Shown here: one piece after another, positions 26,149 through 37,909 of the stretch
Position numbering within the stretch: the stretch's first letter is position 1
Layout of the letters: every line of letters begins with the position of its first letter
Assembly: GCA_039545295.1 (NCBI GenBank)
Contig: BCIK01000018.1
Location: 435,543 to 499,542 of the forward strand
Direction: 5' to 3'
Origin: Udeniomyces pyricola
Taxonomy: Eukaryota; Basidiomycota; Tremellomycetes; Cystofilobasidiales; Mrakiaceae
DNA: 64,000 nt
Position numbers and translations under genes: made by a program
The notes under the pieces: model-generated
Told to the model about the DNA's origin: nothing
Databases searched by the model: none
Seen by the model: only the letters and a program-made list of their open reading frames with translations

Positions 26149-26997
26149 GGCGATGGGAGATGATATGACAAGAGAGGAAGGGGAGAAAGCAAGCGAGAGG
26201 AGCTAGAGGATCAACGACGAAAGGGGTCGAGAGAGAGAGAAGAGAGAGAGAGAGCCAAGTTGTTGCAAGGCGGTGATGATCGAATTCGATCCAGGCCTAC
26301 CAACGCCTACAGAGAGAAAGTCCAGGTCCATGGCACGTGTTCTTGCACAGCTGACACTTTGAAACCTACAAACATCCATCTATACTATCATCTATCCAGC
26401 TAGCCAGCCATTCATCCAGCCTATCCATCGGTCCGGAACGGGTATACACATACGATCATTGGGTGGTCTGTCGACGAGGGCGAGAAAAGTGGTAAACAAG
26501 TAAAAGAGCGTAAAGAGCTAATCGACCAGCGCGAGTGTGCTGATCAATAGCTATTACTACTACTACGCTCTCTCTCTATATATAGGACTATAGTAACGCG
26601 CAGGAAGGAAGGAAGGAAGAGGAAGGGGTACGTATATATACTACTGATAAGATGATATAGCGAGGGGTTAGACTTCGTAGCTTGATAGATGATGGATGGA
26701 GATCATGATCAACAAAGATACCAACGGCCAGGAGGAGACGGAGTCACTAGGGGGGGAATATAGAACGTTGAAAAGGTGGAGGAAGGGGGGGATCAAGGAA
26801 GATGGTCAAAGAGCAAACAATGAAAAGAGCAAGCAAAAAAAAAAAAGTCAAGGAAAACAAAAACAAAAAAAAGGAAAAAGTTGACGCTGGAGACGGTCCT
26901 GCACTTGGACGAGTGAGGCAGAGAATCAAGGAGAGGTCGGTAGGTCGGGCTGGGCGTTTGGTGTTTTTTTTTTTTTTTTTTAAATTGCAACGTTCGA
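26149..26997. other. Intergenic region: GUK1 upstream side and hydrolase 3' side
   Basis: No gene is seen. It holds GA-rich runs near 26230-26255, CCAT/CAGC short repeats near 26385-26425, TATATATAGG near 26577 and an A/G-rich stretch near 26820-26880. A T18 run lies near 26965, next to the hydrolase stop. Confidence 0.6.
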
Positions 26998-29752
26998 TCA
27001 GGGACAACCACAACCACCTCCTGGACCCCGCTCGTGAATCCCTTGCCCATCGCTTTCAACCCCCAATGGAACCTTCCTCTCTCCCTGTCCCTTACCCTTC
27101 ACCTTCCTCCTTCCAAACTCCAACTCCCGCCCCAAAGCCGCCAAGTCGATTTTGACGTTCCCAACCGAACCCAAGCCTCCCTCTGACGCCGATGGAACAC
27201 TTTCCTCTTCCTCCCTCGCTTCCCATCGATGATTCTTCTCGATCGTCGGACAGACGACTCTCAACCCATCGTACGCCGGTCGAACGAACCCACCCCAAGC
27301 TCTAGCATCCTCCCATACGCTCGGTCCGATCAACGCCTTGGCTTCCTCAATAATGCCTTCCTCTTCCTCTTCTTCTTCTTCTTCTCCCCTGGCTTCCGAT
27401 GCCGACGCGGACTCAACCACCGAATCCGTCCCGTCGATTGCTCTTCCGAGAGCTTCCCACTCCGCATGCGAGTGGTGATGGGCGAATCCGGTCAAGTACG
27501 TCTTTTGCGGGTTCAACCTCAAGGCCGTTTGAAGGGCCGGAAGGATCCCAAAGTGCGAAGGGTGCGAGCGAAGGAAGAGACAGTCGATGATGAGCAACGG
27601 AAGTCGATACGGTTGTTTAGCTGACGATGACGCTTGCGACGACGAAGGCGCGTTGTTGAGAGGGGTAGAGGAGCCACTTGGAGTACATGGTAAGAACGAT
27701 GGCGTCGTGGATGATGATCCTGATGTTTCCCCACCACCGTCTCGTTTCTCGCCAGCGGGTGAAGTGACGAATGAACTCGGTGGCGACGACGACAGATGCG
27801 AGGTTGGCGTCGACGCCCGGGACGATTCGGAGGATGAAGTCGGTGAGATCAAGGGCGTCCAAGGTGGGGTCAATATGGAAAGATCGTTCGTCGAAAACGG
27901 AGATTGGATCGCCATGGCCTTCATCTTCTCATCCAACTGCGCGACGGCTGACCCTTCTCGAGGGCCTCCCCGCGCAGTCGTCGATTGCGGAAGCAACATC
28001 TGCTCCCAAACGCGATCAGGGATGTACGAGACGTCTGAGAGGTAAATAATGGATGGATGGAAGTAGAAACCCAGACAGTAGAACGGCTGGATGGGCGGCT
28101 TGGGAAGCGTCGGATCCACAGGGGGCGAGCCAGGTGGAGGGGGTGGGTCAAAGAATCGACCGTGATGCACTGATATACCACCAAACCAAACAAGAGGCCA
28201 CACAAACGGAACATGGAACAAAAAGAGTCAGTGTCGACTCGAAGCTCATGTTTACATCTCAGGTTTACGAGACAAAACCACCTCGTGCGCAAAAGAAAAA
28301 GAAAAGAAAGAAAAAGAAGATAGCTCACCATTGAGCGGAGTGACCCGGATGCCCTCGACCAAGAAATCAGCCTCTTCATCAATCACGTTCCACTCAAACG
28401 CCGGGACGTCGCCTCCACCCGTTGCCTTGGAAGTCTCGACCATGTACGGCCACGACGAGGCAATCTCCGAAAGCGTGTGAGCCGACTGATAAGAGGGAAA
28501 AAAAAGAAGAACAGTCCAGACCGAAAAGCGTTCAGCATGAGAAGGCAAGCATGAGATCGAAAGAAGCAGTGATGTCCAACCATGATGGGGCGTGTTGGCT
28601 TGGATCGGACGCACAAGGTAGACTCGGATGAAGGGTTGGACGATCCCTTTGAGCGTCCAACCTCGAAGGTCGTCGAGACCATTGATCGCTGTCCGAGATT
28701 AACGATCCAGAATGAAGTGACAGGCCAATCGCAAGTTGAGATCAATTCAGTACAGCTTTACCGTTTCGTACTTTACGGTTCAAGAAAGATGAATTCAATC
28801 GCCCGACTCACCATCAGCATGAGCATGGGTGAGGATAACAGCGTCGATCTTGCGGAGACCGTGCTTCGGGAAGAACTCGAGGGCGGACGAGAGAAACGAT
28901 TTCCCACAATCAATGAGGATCGTCCTGTGTATGATTTCAAGGGAGAAGTGGAAAGCAAAGACAGCCACGAGAAGTTGGTAGAGGGTCAGTTACGTCGATC
29001 GCAACAAGATGTTAGAACAACCAAGACGGCAAGGATCGATTTAGTTTGGTGGAAGGGGGTTGCTAGTGGTGGTGCCCAAGTGAGAGACGAGCATGGCTTG
29101 GGGAGGATACTTGGTGGACCAAAACAGCGGATGTGGAGCAAAGTGTGATCGCTGACGGAAGGATGCAGAGCGATAGGGATAAAGCACAAATAGGGAAGGA
29201 TGCGAGCGACAGAGAGAGAGAGAGAAACACAGAGAGAGACAACGGGAGTGACGACAAGGGAGTGAAGAGAGCAAGGGCTGGCCCGAACGACTCGGCTGCT
29301 ATTTCTCTGTCTCTCTTTTTCCACCTCTAAATCGATCATCGAATGATCGCCCCCCCCCCCCGCCCCCCATAACGCTTCATCACCCAGTCAGAAAACTTAC
29401 GATTTCGATCCATCCGCACGGGTCCCACGCACGACGGCACTGGTGTTACGACGAATGTTCTTGGAACCCTCGGGGACGAGCGTCGAGAGACACGTGCGAC
29501 AAGGAGGTGTCGGATCGAGCGAGAGGTGATTCGTCAGACACGAGACGTTGGGCAGTTGACCCGAGGTACCTTGGAACAGGAAAGCAAGCATGGGTAATGG
29601 AAGGAAAGGTCATGTCAGCAACGAGAGTAACAGATGAGACAGCAGGGAGAGAGATAGAAGGGGGGAAGATCGGGGAAAGCCTGGGCGGCGGCTGGCTCAC
29701 CAGTGCCGAGAAGGATGATCTCGAGGTCCTGATCGGCGGTAGAAGTGGCCAT
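26998..29752 (-). CDS. Metallo-beta-lactamase-fold hydrolase, PhnP-like
   Basis: This is a metal-dependent hydrolase related to PhnP-type phosphodiesterases; the fungal members have no assigned substrate. The first exon gives MATSTADQDLEIILLGTG, the next SGQLPNVSCLTNHL and PPCRTCLSTLVPEGSKNIRR, the PhnP-like N-terminus with paired Cys. Then come SFLSSALEFFPKHGLRKIDA and VILTHAHADAINGLDDLRGW with the metal-binding HxHxD, which follows across a splice junction. Later exons carry SSWPYMVETSKATGGG, VIDEEADFLVEGIRVTPL, VHHGRFFDPP, and IIYLSDVSYIPDRVW with the bridging Asp. The C-terminal strand-helix LIIDCLFLRSHPSHFGILPA and TYLTGFAHHHSHAEWE supply the last ligands. A Ser/Thr/Pro-rich insert of about 110 residues separates DRVW from LIIDC, and an acidic poly-Glu run plus about 100 extra residues extend the end. 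The start at 29752 is supported by the immediate GTG motif strand. Confidence 0.82.
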
Positions 29753-30995
29753 GATGGGAGAGTGGCGGAGAGGAAGGATGAGGCAAAGGGAGGAAGAACA
29801 GAGAAGACCGAGAGGGTGAGGATGACCGATGGGGGATGATTGAGGGAAGGGGATAGAGGCCAGAAGGAAGGGGGAGGAGATAACTAATGGGCTGGTTGGG
29901 TTGGTTCACGATGATAATTCGTCGATTGCTGACAATCACCCCTCTCTGCTCTCTCTCCTTCTCTGCCTGGCCTCTCCCTGCCCCCTGCCCGAGCGACGCG
30001 ACGCAGCGTATGAAAGATCGGCGCGCCGCCCGCGATCGGATTTGTGTTTCTTCATTCATCATCATCATCCCATCGATCCATCCGAACGTCATCCTTTTGA
30101 CATTCCGCCGGCCTTGTCCGACAAGTCGTTTGATTGCATGTGATATATCATGATTGATTGATTCATTCATTCTTCTCCCACTCATGACACCCATCTCTCC
30201 ACGCCTATACATATATTATATATATATATATATATATATCTATGCGCTATATAATAAGCTAACTACACTTCAACTCATCCAGCCACTCTTGTGTGGACAA
30301 TCTGATCCCTACAAGCGATTCAAGTTGTCGCAAAAGATCAGGATGAACAACGTTCGACGTTAGACCTCAATCAGCGCTATACGTAAACGTCGACGGTCGC
30401 CAACGTTGACATTGACGCGCCGGCGACTGCCATATTCATATCTGCATGCATATCGTTGACGACAAAAAAAAAAGTCTGCATGCATATTCATATGTCTGAG
30501 GTAGTACGTACAGAGATCTCATCGGGTCACCATCAAATCGACGCGCGCGCATCTTGCATATATATATATATATATTCGATGCGATGCACCCAACGAATCG
30601 TCTCACGTTGATTTTGCAGTCGGACTTCAAACCTGCAGACCCCATCGACCATCCACCATCTCTCAAATCTCAGATCTCAACCATGCATCCAACGAACATG
30701 AGGGCCTCATCAGTCCTAACACTTACACCGAAACATGTATATGAATCACGTCAAGGGGCCAGGCCGGCGACGATTCCATGCCAAGATTCCTCATCCCGAT
30801 GCAACACGATAGGTAAAAAAGAAAAAGAAAGAAAAAGGAAAGAAAAGTAAAGGAAAGAGAGTCGCGCGATGGACCTGAATCACATACTAAATCATAGGAT
30901 GAGAAACAAAGTAGAGGAGCCCTAAAGTCCCNCCCCCCCCCCCCGAGGGGTTGATCCACCGGCATCTCTCTCCGCACAGACAGAAAGTTCATTTC
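29753..30995. other. Intergenic region upstream of the hydrolase, 3' of SYN8
   Basis: No gene is seen. It contains TATATA runs near 30215-30240 and 30556-30575, two related copies of TGCATGCATATTCATATG-like sequence near 30429-30456 and 30477-30497, and a C run with an ambiguous base at 30932. The promoter of the hydrolase must lie near its left side. Confidence 0.6.
30932..30932. other. Ambiguous base in a C homopolymer
   Basis: A single N is embedded in a run of C. It marks low assembly confidence for the tract length. Confidence 0.95.
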
Positions 30996-32465
30996 CTAGG
31001 TCTTGAACACGAGGATGAGGATTGCCAGGAGCACAATTAACACCACAATCGTCACCGTCGATCCTGACGAGAGGGGTAGAAGAGTCGATCAAAAGGAAAG
31101 ACAGAACAGATACATTAGGTTGGGAGGCCATATGAGCTACGTGTTTATAGCATCTTCCAAATTTCGGTAATACGATGGGAGATGGAAGAAAGGCAGAAAA
31201 ACAGGTTCTGAATGTTGGTAGGATAGGAGCAGGGGAGGATTGATTTGGATAGATGCGCTCCTTCCTTCTACACATCCTTGCTTAATCTCGATAACCTCAA
31301 GCCGGTCTCCCCCAGACCAAGGAAACCCAAAGCTCGACTCACCATTCTTCTTTCCTCCTTCGACCAACCCGTTCAACCTTCCCCTAGCCCTGGAAAGTCT
31401 CGCTCCCGTCCGATCGATCTGCGCCTCGGTGTCGAGTAACAAGTCGTGGTGCTCTTCGAGCTCGGAACCAATTTGAAGCGAGAGATGATGCTGACGGTTG
31501 ATGGACGACGAGAGGAGAGAGAGGCGAGCGTCTTGGTCTGGGCACATGATTTAACAAAACGCGATGAGGAATCGTTCGTGACATTGGAAGGGGTGACGCG
31601 TGATCAGAACACGGTCCTGGCTCTTTGATGACTTCCTCTCTCACCGATTCATCACTCGTCGACATGTTGGAACTAGATTGGCTCACCACTCATCATCTCT
31701 TGATGTTGCATCATCATTCCCTGGTTATCCACTCCCTCATCGTCCTCGTCCCTGTACGGCTGCCCATCGCCTTTTCCTCCTCCCGCAGGGCTCGACGTCG
31801 GATCATCGCGATACGGTCCGGTCTGCGGCTTAAGTGAGGATGACGAGAGCGACGACGTCGAGGAGTTGGGGAAGTTTGTCGGTCCCGTTCGGGGAAGATG
31901 AGTCGGAGGAAGTGTCGTGGATGTTATTGGTGGGAACGAAGGGGTTAGATTGGACGAGGATGGAGGCGGACTTGGGGGACGAATGGACGCGGTGAGACGC
32001 GAGCTTTGGGTAGGAAGAGGAAAGGAAACGTGTAGATGTCAGATTATGCTTTGGGTTCCAATGATAGATTTCTTTGGATGCATCATCTGCCATGATCGTG
32101 GTAGTATCTTTGTCCAAAACAAAACAATAAGAAGAGAAGGTGACTGACCTCATTCCTTCCCTGACGCCTCTTACCCTACTCACTGACTCTTCCCCGCCAT
32201 GCTCCTCCCACATCGCGACTAGTCTCTCCAGTCCCTCATCCAGCTTTTTCCACCCTTCCTCCTCTCCTTCTGCTTCATCATCTTGTCCGTCCAGAAAAAG
32301 ATCCTCGATGCCCTCGTTGAGGACCGCAAAGTTGCGGAGGATCGTCGACTCGGTGAAAGAGGAAGGAGCGAGGGAGAGGGTATAGGACCTTTGGCGTTCG
32401 AGAAGGAGAGAAAGGGTCGATGTGAGGAGATTGGAGAGCTTGCGATAGGGTTGGGAAGCAGGCAT
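30996..32465 (-). CDS. SYN8: Syn8/syntaxin-8-type Qc-SNARE
   Basis: This is a membrane-anchored SNARE of the endosomal/vacuolar fusion machinery. Exon 1 starts MPASQPYRKLSNLLTSTL and forms an N-terminal helical region (LLLERQRSYTLSLAP, ILRNFAVLNEGIEDLFL, EGLERLVAMWEEHG). A Pro/Ser-rich linker follows across an exon, ending MMMQHQEMMS. The next exon holds the SNARE motif: DQDARLSLLSSSINRQHHLS, then LQIGSELEEHHDLLLDTEAQ and IDRTGARLSRARGRL. The last exon encodes a single C-terminal membrane segment, STVTIVVLIVLLAILILVF, followed by only two residues. The arrangement and the RQ..L..QIG.ELEE pattern fit syntaxin 8. At the position usually taken by the ionic-layer Gln in human STX8 (ELDEQ) the sequence has His (ELEEH). 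Splice phases agree at all three junctions. Confidence 0.82.
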
Positions 32466-33670
32466 AGCGGTGGGGTAGGATGACTGGAAGATGAGAAGTG
32501 GGTTAAGGGGGGGGGGGGCAAAGAGGGTCGTCCTCTTACAAGGGAATGGATGAGAGAATGGGGACGGATGTCCTTTACACTGAGAAGAGGAAGTGAACGG
32601 TATTGACAGGCGCCGACAATTATCCAGATTCGAGACAAGCGTTGTTGGGGAGAGAGGCGTGCTAGAGAACTGTGGCTGGAGATGCAAGAGATGAGGTCGG
32701 CGGAGCACAAGAAAGGGGGGGTTTGGACGTTGCTAGCGAGACGCGTCCAGCTGGTCATCCCGGTCTCCGCGCCTAACGTCTGAGTTACATTTACATGGTG
32801 GATGATTTAGGCCTACTATATAATCCTTGTCAATCTCATGATCAAAAGACATCTACTTATGCTGAAGGGTAAGCCCACCTGCTCACGCACGTATATATAT
32901 ATAGGAGCGCTGAATTCGACCGATCAGAGTCGACGATGATCGATCAGATCGACCTCGATAAAAACATAACGATGTATTCGATACCGGGCCGATGATGTCA
33001 TAATTGTTTATACGTTGATGTCGAAGGAGTCCGTTGATCATGAGTACTTGTAAACTGTTGAGGGTACATGTCTACAAGACACAGAATAGAACGCTCCTCA
33101 TATATACTGCTGACTAAAGAATCAAATCGTATCCGGCACGCACACACACGATTCGTACCGAGCTCCGCTTTGCATTGCTGGCTATCCTTGCTGAACGACT
33201 CTGGAATGAACTCATCGAGCTGGAAGATTGAGGTGCTCAAAAGGCGTTGAGTGATGGCCTAAGGAATCCGATGCGGGATGAGACATGACGGTTGGGAGGT
33301 GGGGCGAGCGAGCAGAGGATGGAAGGGTGGGACAAGATGGGACAGCTGGTGATTGATGATGATATATGAATGATTGATTCTCAGTTCTTACAGGCCAAGA
33401 TGGGCATATAGATAGACCCGACACCTGCTCGACTTGCCAAACACATCTCAGAGCGCGGTCGCGGATAGAAAGAGGTGGTGAAGCGAAAGGGATGGTGCAA
33501 GTTATATTACACGTCGGTGGCCGAATGGGCTGGTGGCTTTTGCGACGGCGGCAATTGGTCGAACCATTGGCCCAGGCATGGACGCGATCAACTGGAACTG
33601 GCCATATACTAACACAACCCACAACCATCTCGTCCCCTGCTGCCCTCTCACCCAACCCAACCCAACGCCA
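32466..33670. promoter_or_regulatory. Head-to-head region between SYN8 and TMEM14-like gene
   Basis: About 1.2 kb separates the divergent starts. A TATATATATATA element lies near 32891-32902. The first 240 bp are G/A-rich on the plus strand, in keeping with the pyrimidine-rich leader of a minus-strand transcript. No gene is seen; the open frame 33212-33682 on the minus strand has no recognisable content. Confidence 0.5.
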
Positions 33671-34975
33671 ATGTCCTCTCACCCATCCAACACCCTCGCC
33701 GCTCTTTGCATCGGTGGTGGCATCTACGGTCTGTCCATCCTCTGTCTTGCCCTCGTTCGCTTCTCGTCTTTGACTTTCCCTTCCTTCCTCACCCTTTCTG
33801 ATCTTCCCCTCCCTTCCCTCACCACCACTTCCCGTCTCTTGGCTTCATCTGCAACAACCCCTTGCATCTTCCCCCGCCCGCCATCGGATCTTCTAATCCT
33901 TTTCCTCTCATTATTCCCAGGCTTCACCAAGACCAAGTCGATGCCGTCGCTCATCGGTGGCGTCGCGCTCGGTACGATGTTCGCACTCGCTTCTCAGCGC
34001 ATCCAGGAAGGTCAGGACTATGGGTATGAAGGCGCTAGTACGTTGTTCTCGTTCTGCACTCTTTTTTTTTTTTCTTCTTTCCTTTAAAACTGGCGGTACT
34101 GGATGTGTCGAGGAGGGAAAAGGAAGGGAGAGAACATGATCAACCGGGGAGATGCAAAGCAAAGGAGTCAAGTCGCGAAAGCCTCGTGACTTTCTCTTTC
34201 TTGTCAACCTTTGATTTCGTGGTTTCTCCCAAAACCCCTGTCCACCGTCCCATCCACTCCCCTCACTTGTATCTCCGGATACACTTGGATCTTCATCCGG
34301 AGAACCCCCGTTTTTTCCTCTGCTCTGACCTCACGCTGATGGCTTTCCTGTTATCCTTTCTTTTTCTTTTTTTTTCCTCTTCCTCTCTAAGCTGCGGCAT
34401 CGCTCCTCATGATCGCCTCTGCTGCCCCCCGATTCCGCAAGGCCACCATGCCTAAGATCCTCAGTCTGTATTCTCCTCAGCTCTCTTTCTTTCATATTAG
34501 ATGAGCCTAATCAGAGAACTGACGCGACGCGCTTCTACTCTTTCTTTTTTTTTTTCCCTCCTTTTTCCTTTTCATTCTTTCGAATCTAAATGGACAATCT
34601 TTCACGACAACAAACGCCGTCCATATGATCAACTCAAATCTCACCTGCTCCCTCGTTCGTCTAACCGGCAATGACCAATAAAACTCCAACAACTAATTTC
34701 CTTTCGTTCGCTCACCGGCTCATTGTTTCCCGCCTGCTCGCCCAACCAACCCCCATCAAAACCCGCCCTCTTCATTCTCCGGAAACCTTCCCATTAACCC
34801 CATGTCTCAACCGTCGCCCCTTTTTCATGTCAACGACGTGCGACGTGTTCCTTCTGCTTTGTCTCTTTCCCTGTGTTTTCTTTCCTTCCGCACGCCAGCC
34901 GGACTCGGAACGGCCGGTGGGTTGTACTACGGCAAGCAAGTGTACGACTTCAGCTCCCGCTTCAACAAGCCGTAA
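33671..34975 (+). CDS. TMEM14-family small membrane protein
   Basis: This is a small integral membrane protein of the Tmemb_14 (UPF0136) family, whose animal members sit in the inner mitochondrial membrane and have been linked to haem-precursor transport. Four exons give MSSHPSNTLAALCIGGGIYG joined to FTKTKSMPSLIGGVALGTMF; then ALASQRIQEGQDYGYEGA; AASLLMIASAAPRFRKATMP; and GLGTAGGLYYGKQVYDF. The Gly-rich helices, the SMPSLIGGV turn and the C-terminal GGLYYGKQ match the family, and the spliced length of about 110 residues is normal. Three of its intron donors are GTCTGT or GTACGT, and the last intron is about 450 nt, longer than the exons around it. The family is confident; the exact transport role here is inference. 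Confidence 0.85.
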
Positions 34976-35914
34976 AAAAAAACCACCCTTGAATCAAACC
35001 AGAAACCGAACCCACCAAAACGTAACGAAAAAAAAAAAAACCGCAACGACTCAAAAAAAAAAAAAGACAATACGACCTCGGATTTCAAGAGGCTCTCTGA
35101 ACCCTTTCCCCTTCCCTGCTACATGTGTATATGTATATATGTATGCGGATATCCATTCATGTTAATACATGACAATAGACCAGTCCACTGCGGTCCATTC
35201 ACCTCGAATGCGCAACAAAGAGGGGAAAAAAAATAACATGTGAAAAATACAATAGTACAGATCATGCGGGAAAGAGAAAAGAAGAGAAACTATACAAACT
35301 GATAGACGAGACGCAACAACCATAGGAAAATTCGCGAGCTATGATGAACAAGCTAAGGGATGGAAGGGGGCATAGGTTGACGAGGATTGAGCACCCGAGA
35401 CTGAAACGAAGAAAAGAAACAGAACTAGAGAGAACGACGATGTGATATGATGGGACTACAAGATTTCTGAACTGGAATATCTTTCAAACAATAATTGAAG
35501 GTGGCATGGAGAGAAACCCGAAGAAGACTATAGGGCAAAAAAGGGGGGGGGGGGNGGTAAAGAAGTTCGAAGCGACGGACTGTACATGGACAGGGAGACG
35601 GGTTGGATTGTGAAAAGGACATCCATGAAGAACCAGAACGAGAGAAACAAGGAAGATAAAAAGACAACTCGTCACTCGATTGAGGGACAGTATCGTCAAT
35701 GAAAAAGCCAAAGGCGATGAGAGTGGTGATAGAGAGTGTTTCACAAGACAAAAAAAAGGATCAAAAAGCCGAGACAGTTACTCAAAGAACAAGACAAATT
35801 TATGCCCACTCGGAACCCCCAACCCCCTTTTTTTTTCATCAGACAGGCTCCTCCCTCTTGTAACAGAATAAATTACACCTGGGCCTGTGTTTTTTTCTTC
35901 TTCTTTTTTTTTTT
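34976..35914. other. Tail-to-tail intergenic region
   Basis: No gene is seen. It has A-rich tracts immediately after the TMEM14-like stop (34973-35075), TATATGTATATATG near 35130, and a G run with an ambiguous base at 35555. Poly-T runs near 35830 and 35890-35915 precede the next gene's stop. Confidence 0.6.
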
Positions 35915-36463
35915 TCACCAAGCCTCACCCCAAATAGGCGATTTCCATCCGTATCGAACTTGTTGGACCGGATCTTCGGGCATGACGTCTGGTCCGGATG
36001 CTCCGCTCACGGGAGCCATCTGCAAAGTAAGTCCAGAAGATTCCTTGCAGGTGGTTTCCTCGACGGACATGATTTGGTCGCCTTCGGCGTCTTCAGTCCC
36101 TCGCATAGTCGTCAGACCAGTATTAGAAAGGGTGTGACCACTCTTGGGCGCCCATCGAGGGATCCTCCACTCTTCTGCTGCCGAAGACATGCGACGCTCG
36201 GCGGTCTCGAGCGTGATCGTCGTCGGGTTAGCTTTGTTCGTACTGCTGCTGCTTTCATCGCGGTGGATGAACGTGTCGACGACTGGCGAGGAGTGTCGAT
36301 GAACAGGTCGGGCTCGAGTAGCCCATCGAGGGGCTCGCCACTGAGAAGAAGAAGAAGAAGTCGTCGCCTTAGCTTCGTCTACAGCGTCGACCGGCCCGAC
36401 TCCCGGCGAAAGCGACGGCGATCCAGTCGTCTGAGAGAGATCCGACGAGGATAACTGAGACAT
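35915..36463 (-). CDS. Orphan protein with WxxP[KR]W repeats, N-terminus uncertain
   Basis: I do not recognise a family. The frame is Ser/Thr-rich and carries a spaced motif: QWRAPRWATRAR, EWRIPRWAPKSG and, at the end, GWKSPIWGEAW; a fourth copy, GWSPPKWATAA, lies in the same frame just upstream of the ATG at 36463. That frame stays open upstream to about 36840, without another ATG, and includes DDSEWLILDRPSLF. The true start is therefore probably in an unresolved upstream exon, with acceptor-like CAG near 36730. Between the motifs lie acidic and Ser-rich spacers of about 45-50 residues. The repeated aromatic/basic motif suggests a short linear binding element, but the function is unknown. 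A TATATA element sits near 36990. Confidence 0.5.
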   Translation of the reverse strand: MSQLSSSDLSQTTGSPSLSPGVGPVDAVDEAKATTSSSSSQWRAPRWATRARPVHRHSSPVVDTFIHRDESSSSTNKANPTTITLETAERRMSSAAEEWRIPRWAPKSGHTLSNTGLTTMRGTEDAEGDQIMSVEETTCKESSGLTLQMAPVSGASGPDVMPEDPVQQVRYGWKSPIWGEAW

Positions 36464-37909
36464 TGAAGCTGCTGTTGCCCATTTGGGAGGAGACCAACCC
36501 TCGCTGGAATGGATAGATGGAGATACGGAGGTGGAGCTTAAAGTGACCGCTCGGTCGGATGCCTTTGGGGAACTGGGAGGTGTCGCAAGGGGCGTCTCGA
36601 CTGTGGCGCTCTTGTTAGACGTACTGGCGACGCTTTGGGCGAGTGTCGTAGCTCCAAGGTTGGTAGAATCAGAGGCCGTGGTAGGGAACAGAGAGGGTCG
36701 ATCGAGAATGAGCCATTCAGAGTCATCTGAAATTGAATGGAACGTCGCCGGCGTTCTGGAGTGGATGAGCTTGAGAAGAAGCGTGGAAAGATGCGTGGTG
36801 CCTCGGGTGGCGAGGGAGGCGTGAAGAAGCTTGAGTGGGAGTCAAGATGGGGGCGGGGGTTATAAAGAAAGGTGTATGATGCGATGGAGGGAGAACAAGA
36901 GGGCAAAGGTGAGACAAAAAGCCAAGGAAGGGGAACGAATGGGAATGGGTCAGTTTCAAAGGGCGTGTTGTCACAATGTCGCGCTGCCTATATAAGCTCA
37001 TCGACCGAAGGATTCACTTGGAGTGAGCCGAGGGTGAGATGACTCCTATATGATAAGGAAAGGATGGAACGAATTCGATCGTAAAGAGAACGACATGATC
37101 AGTCTAGTTGAATGGCTACGCAGTGATGCATAACAGTACAACACAGCACCGATGCCGGACGACCGGGCGCATTCAGACGCCGGCTAGCCGGAGGGTGATT
37201 GGCAAGATGATGCGCGACTGTTGATGATCGATGACTGCACACTGGATTGGCAAAACATGAGTGGGCGCACAGTTCTTGTTCGAGTGTATCCATGGCTGGC
37301 TGATGAATGGATGGATGGATGGATAGATGGAGGAAGGGGGTGTATGATGTAGTAGGTGGGGGGAGGAGCGTGAAGGGTGGATGACGAGGACAAGGAGGGG
37401 ATCGAGGCAAGGAGGGAGGAAGGGAGTAAAGCTGCAGTCAGCTAGAGTTAGCCCGGGGGAAAGCAAAGAAAGACTGAGAAAAATGTTATATTATATATCT
37501 CGCTGGTTCACCTTCATACAGCCTGACCGGCAAAGCCTCTATCGGCCCTTCGAGCCGACATCCGGTAATGCATCGATGCAACTTATAGAAGCATCAAGTT
37601 GCGCGCATGCTAGAGCTGCAAACTATATGCCATGATCATATATAAATATATATACATCCACTATGAGAACATGGTACAGTACAAGTCTGTTGGACCAACA
37701 ATCCTCCCGAGATAAATCACACTCCTAATTATGTGCGTAATATATGAAATGATGTCTAATGGCTTCGGAGCTTCATCGCGCCGGCAAGCGCCGGAGAGAA
37801 TACGCCAACAATTGCCCCGTCCGGCTCAGACCATTTCTTTTCTTGCCTTGCCCTCCCCCACATCCTTCTCCAACCCCACCACGTATACCATACCTACCAC
37901 ACCTTCCCC
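36464..37909. promoter_or_regulatory. Upstream region of the W-repeat orphan and CYB2
   Basis: The left part (to about 36840) probably still codes for the N-terminus of the orphan on the minus strand. The rest is a divergent promoter interval. It holds GGAT repeats near 37305-37325, TATATATAT sequences near 37488 and 37640-37652, and an inverted GCCGGC / GCCGG cluster near 37145-37190. The last 100 bp before CYB2 are C/T-rich. Confidence 0.45.

Noticed and set aside
31830..32070. Reading the SYN8 linker in the frame that ends VVALVILT followed by stop
   Set aside because: The frame shifted by one base matches the phase of both flanking introns and leads in frame to the SNARE motif.
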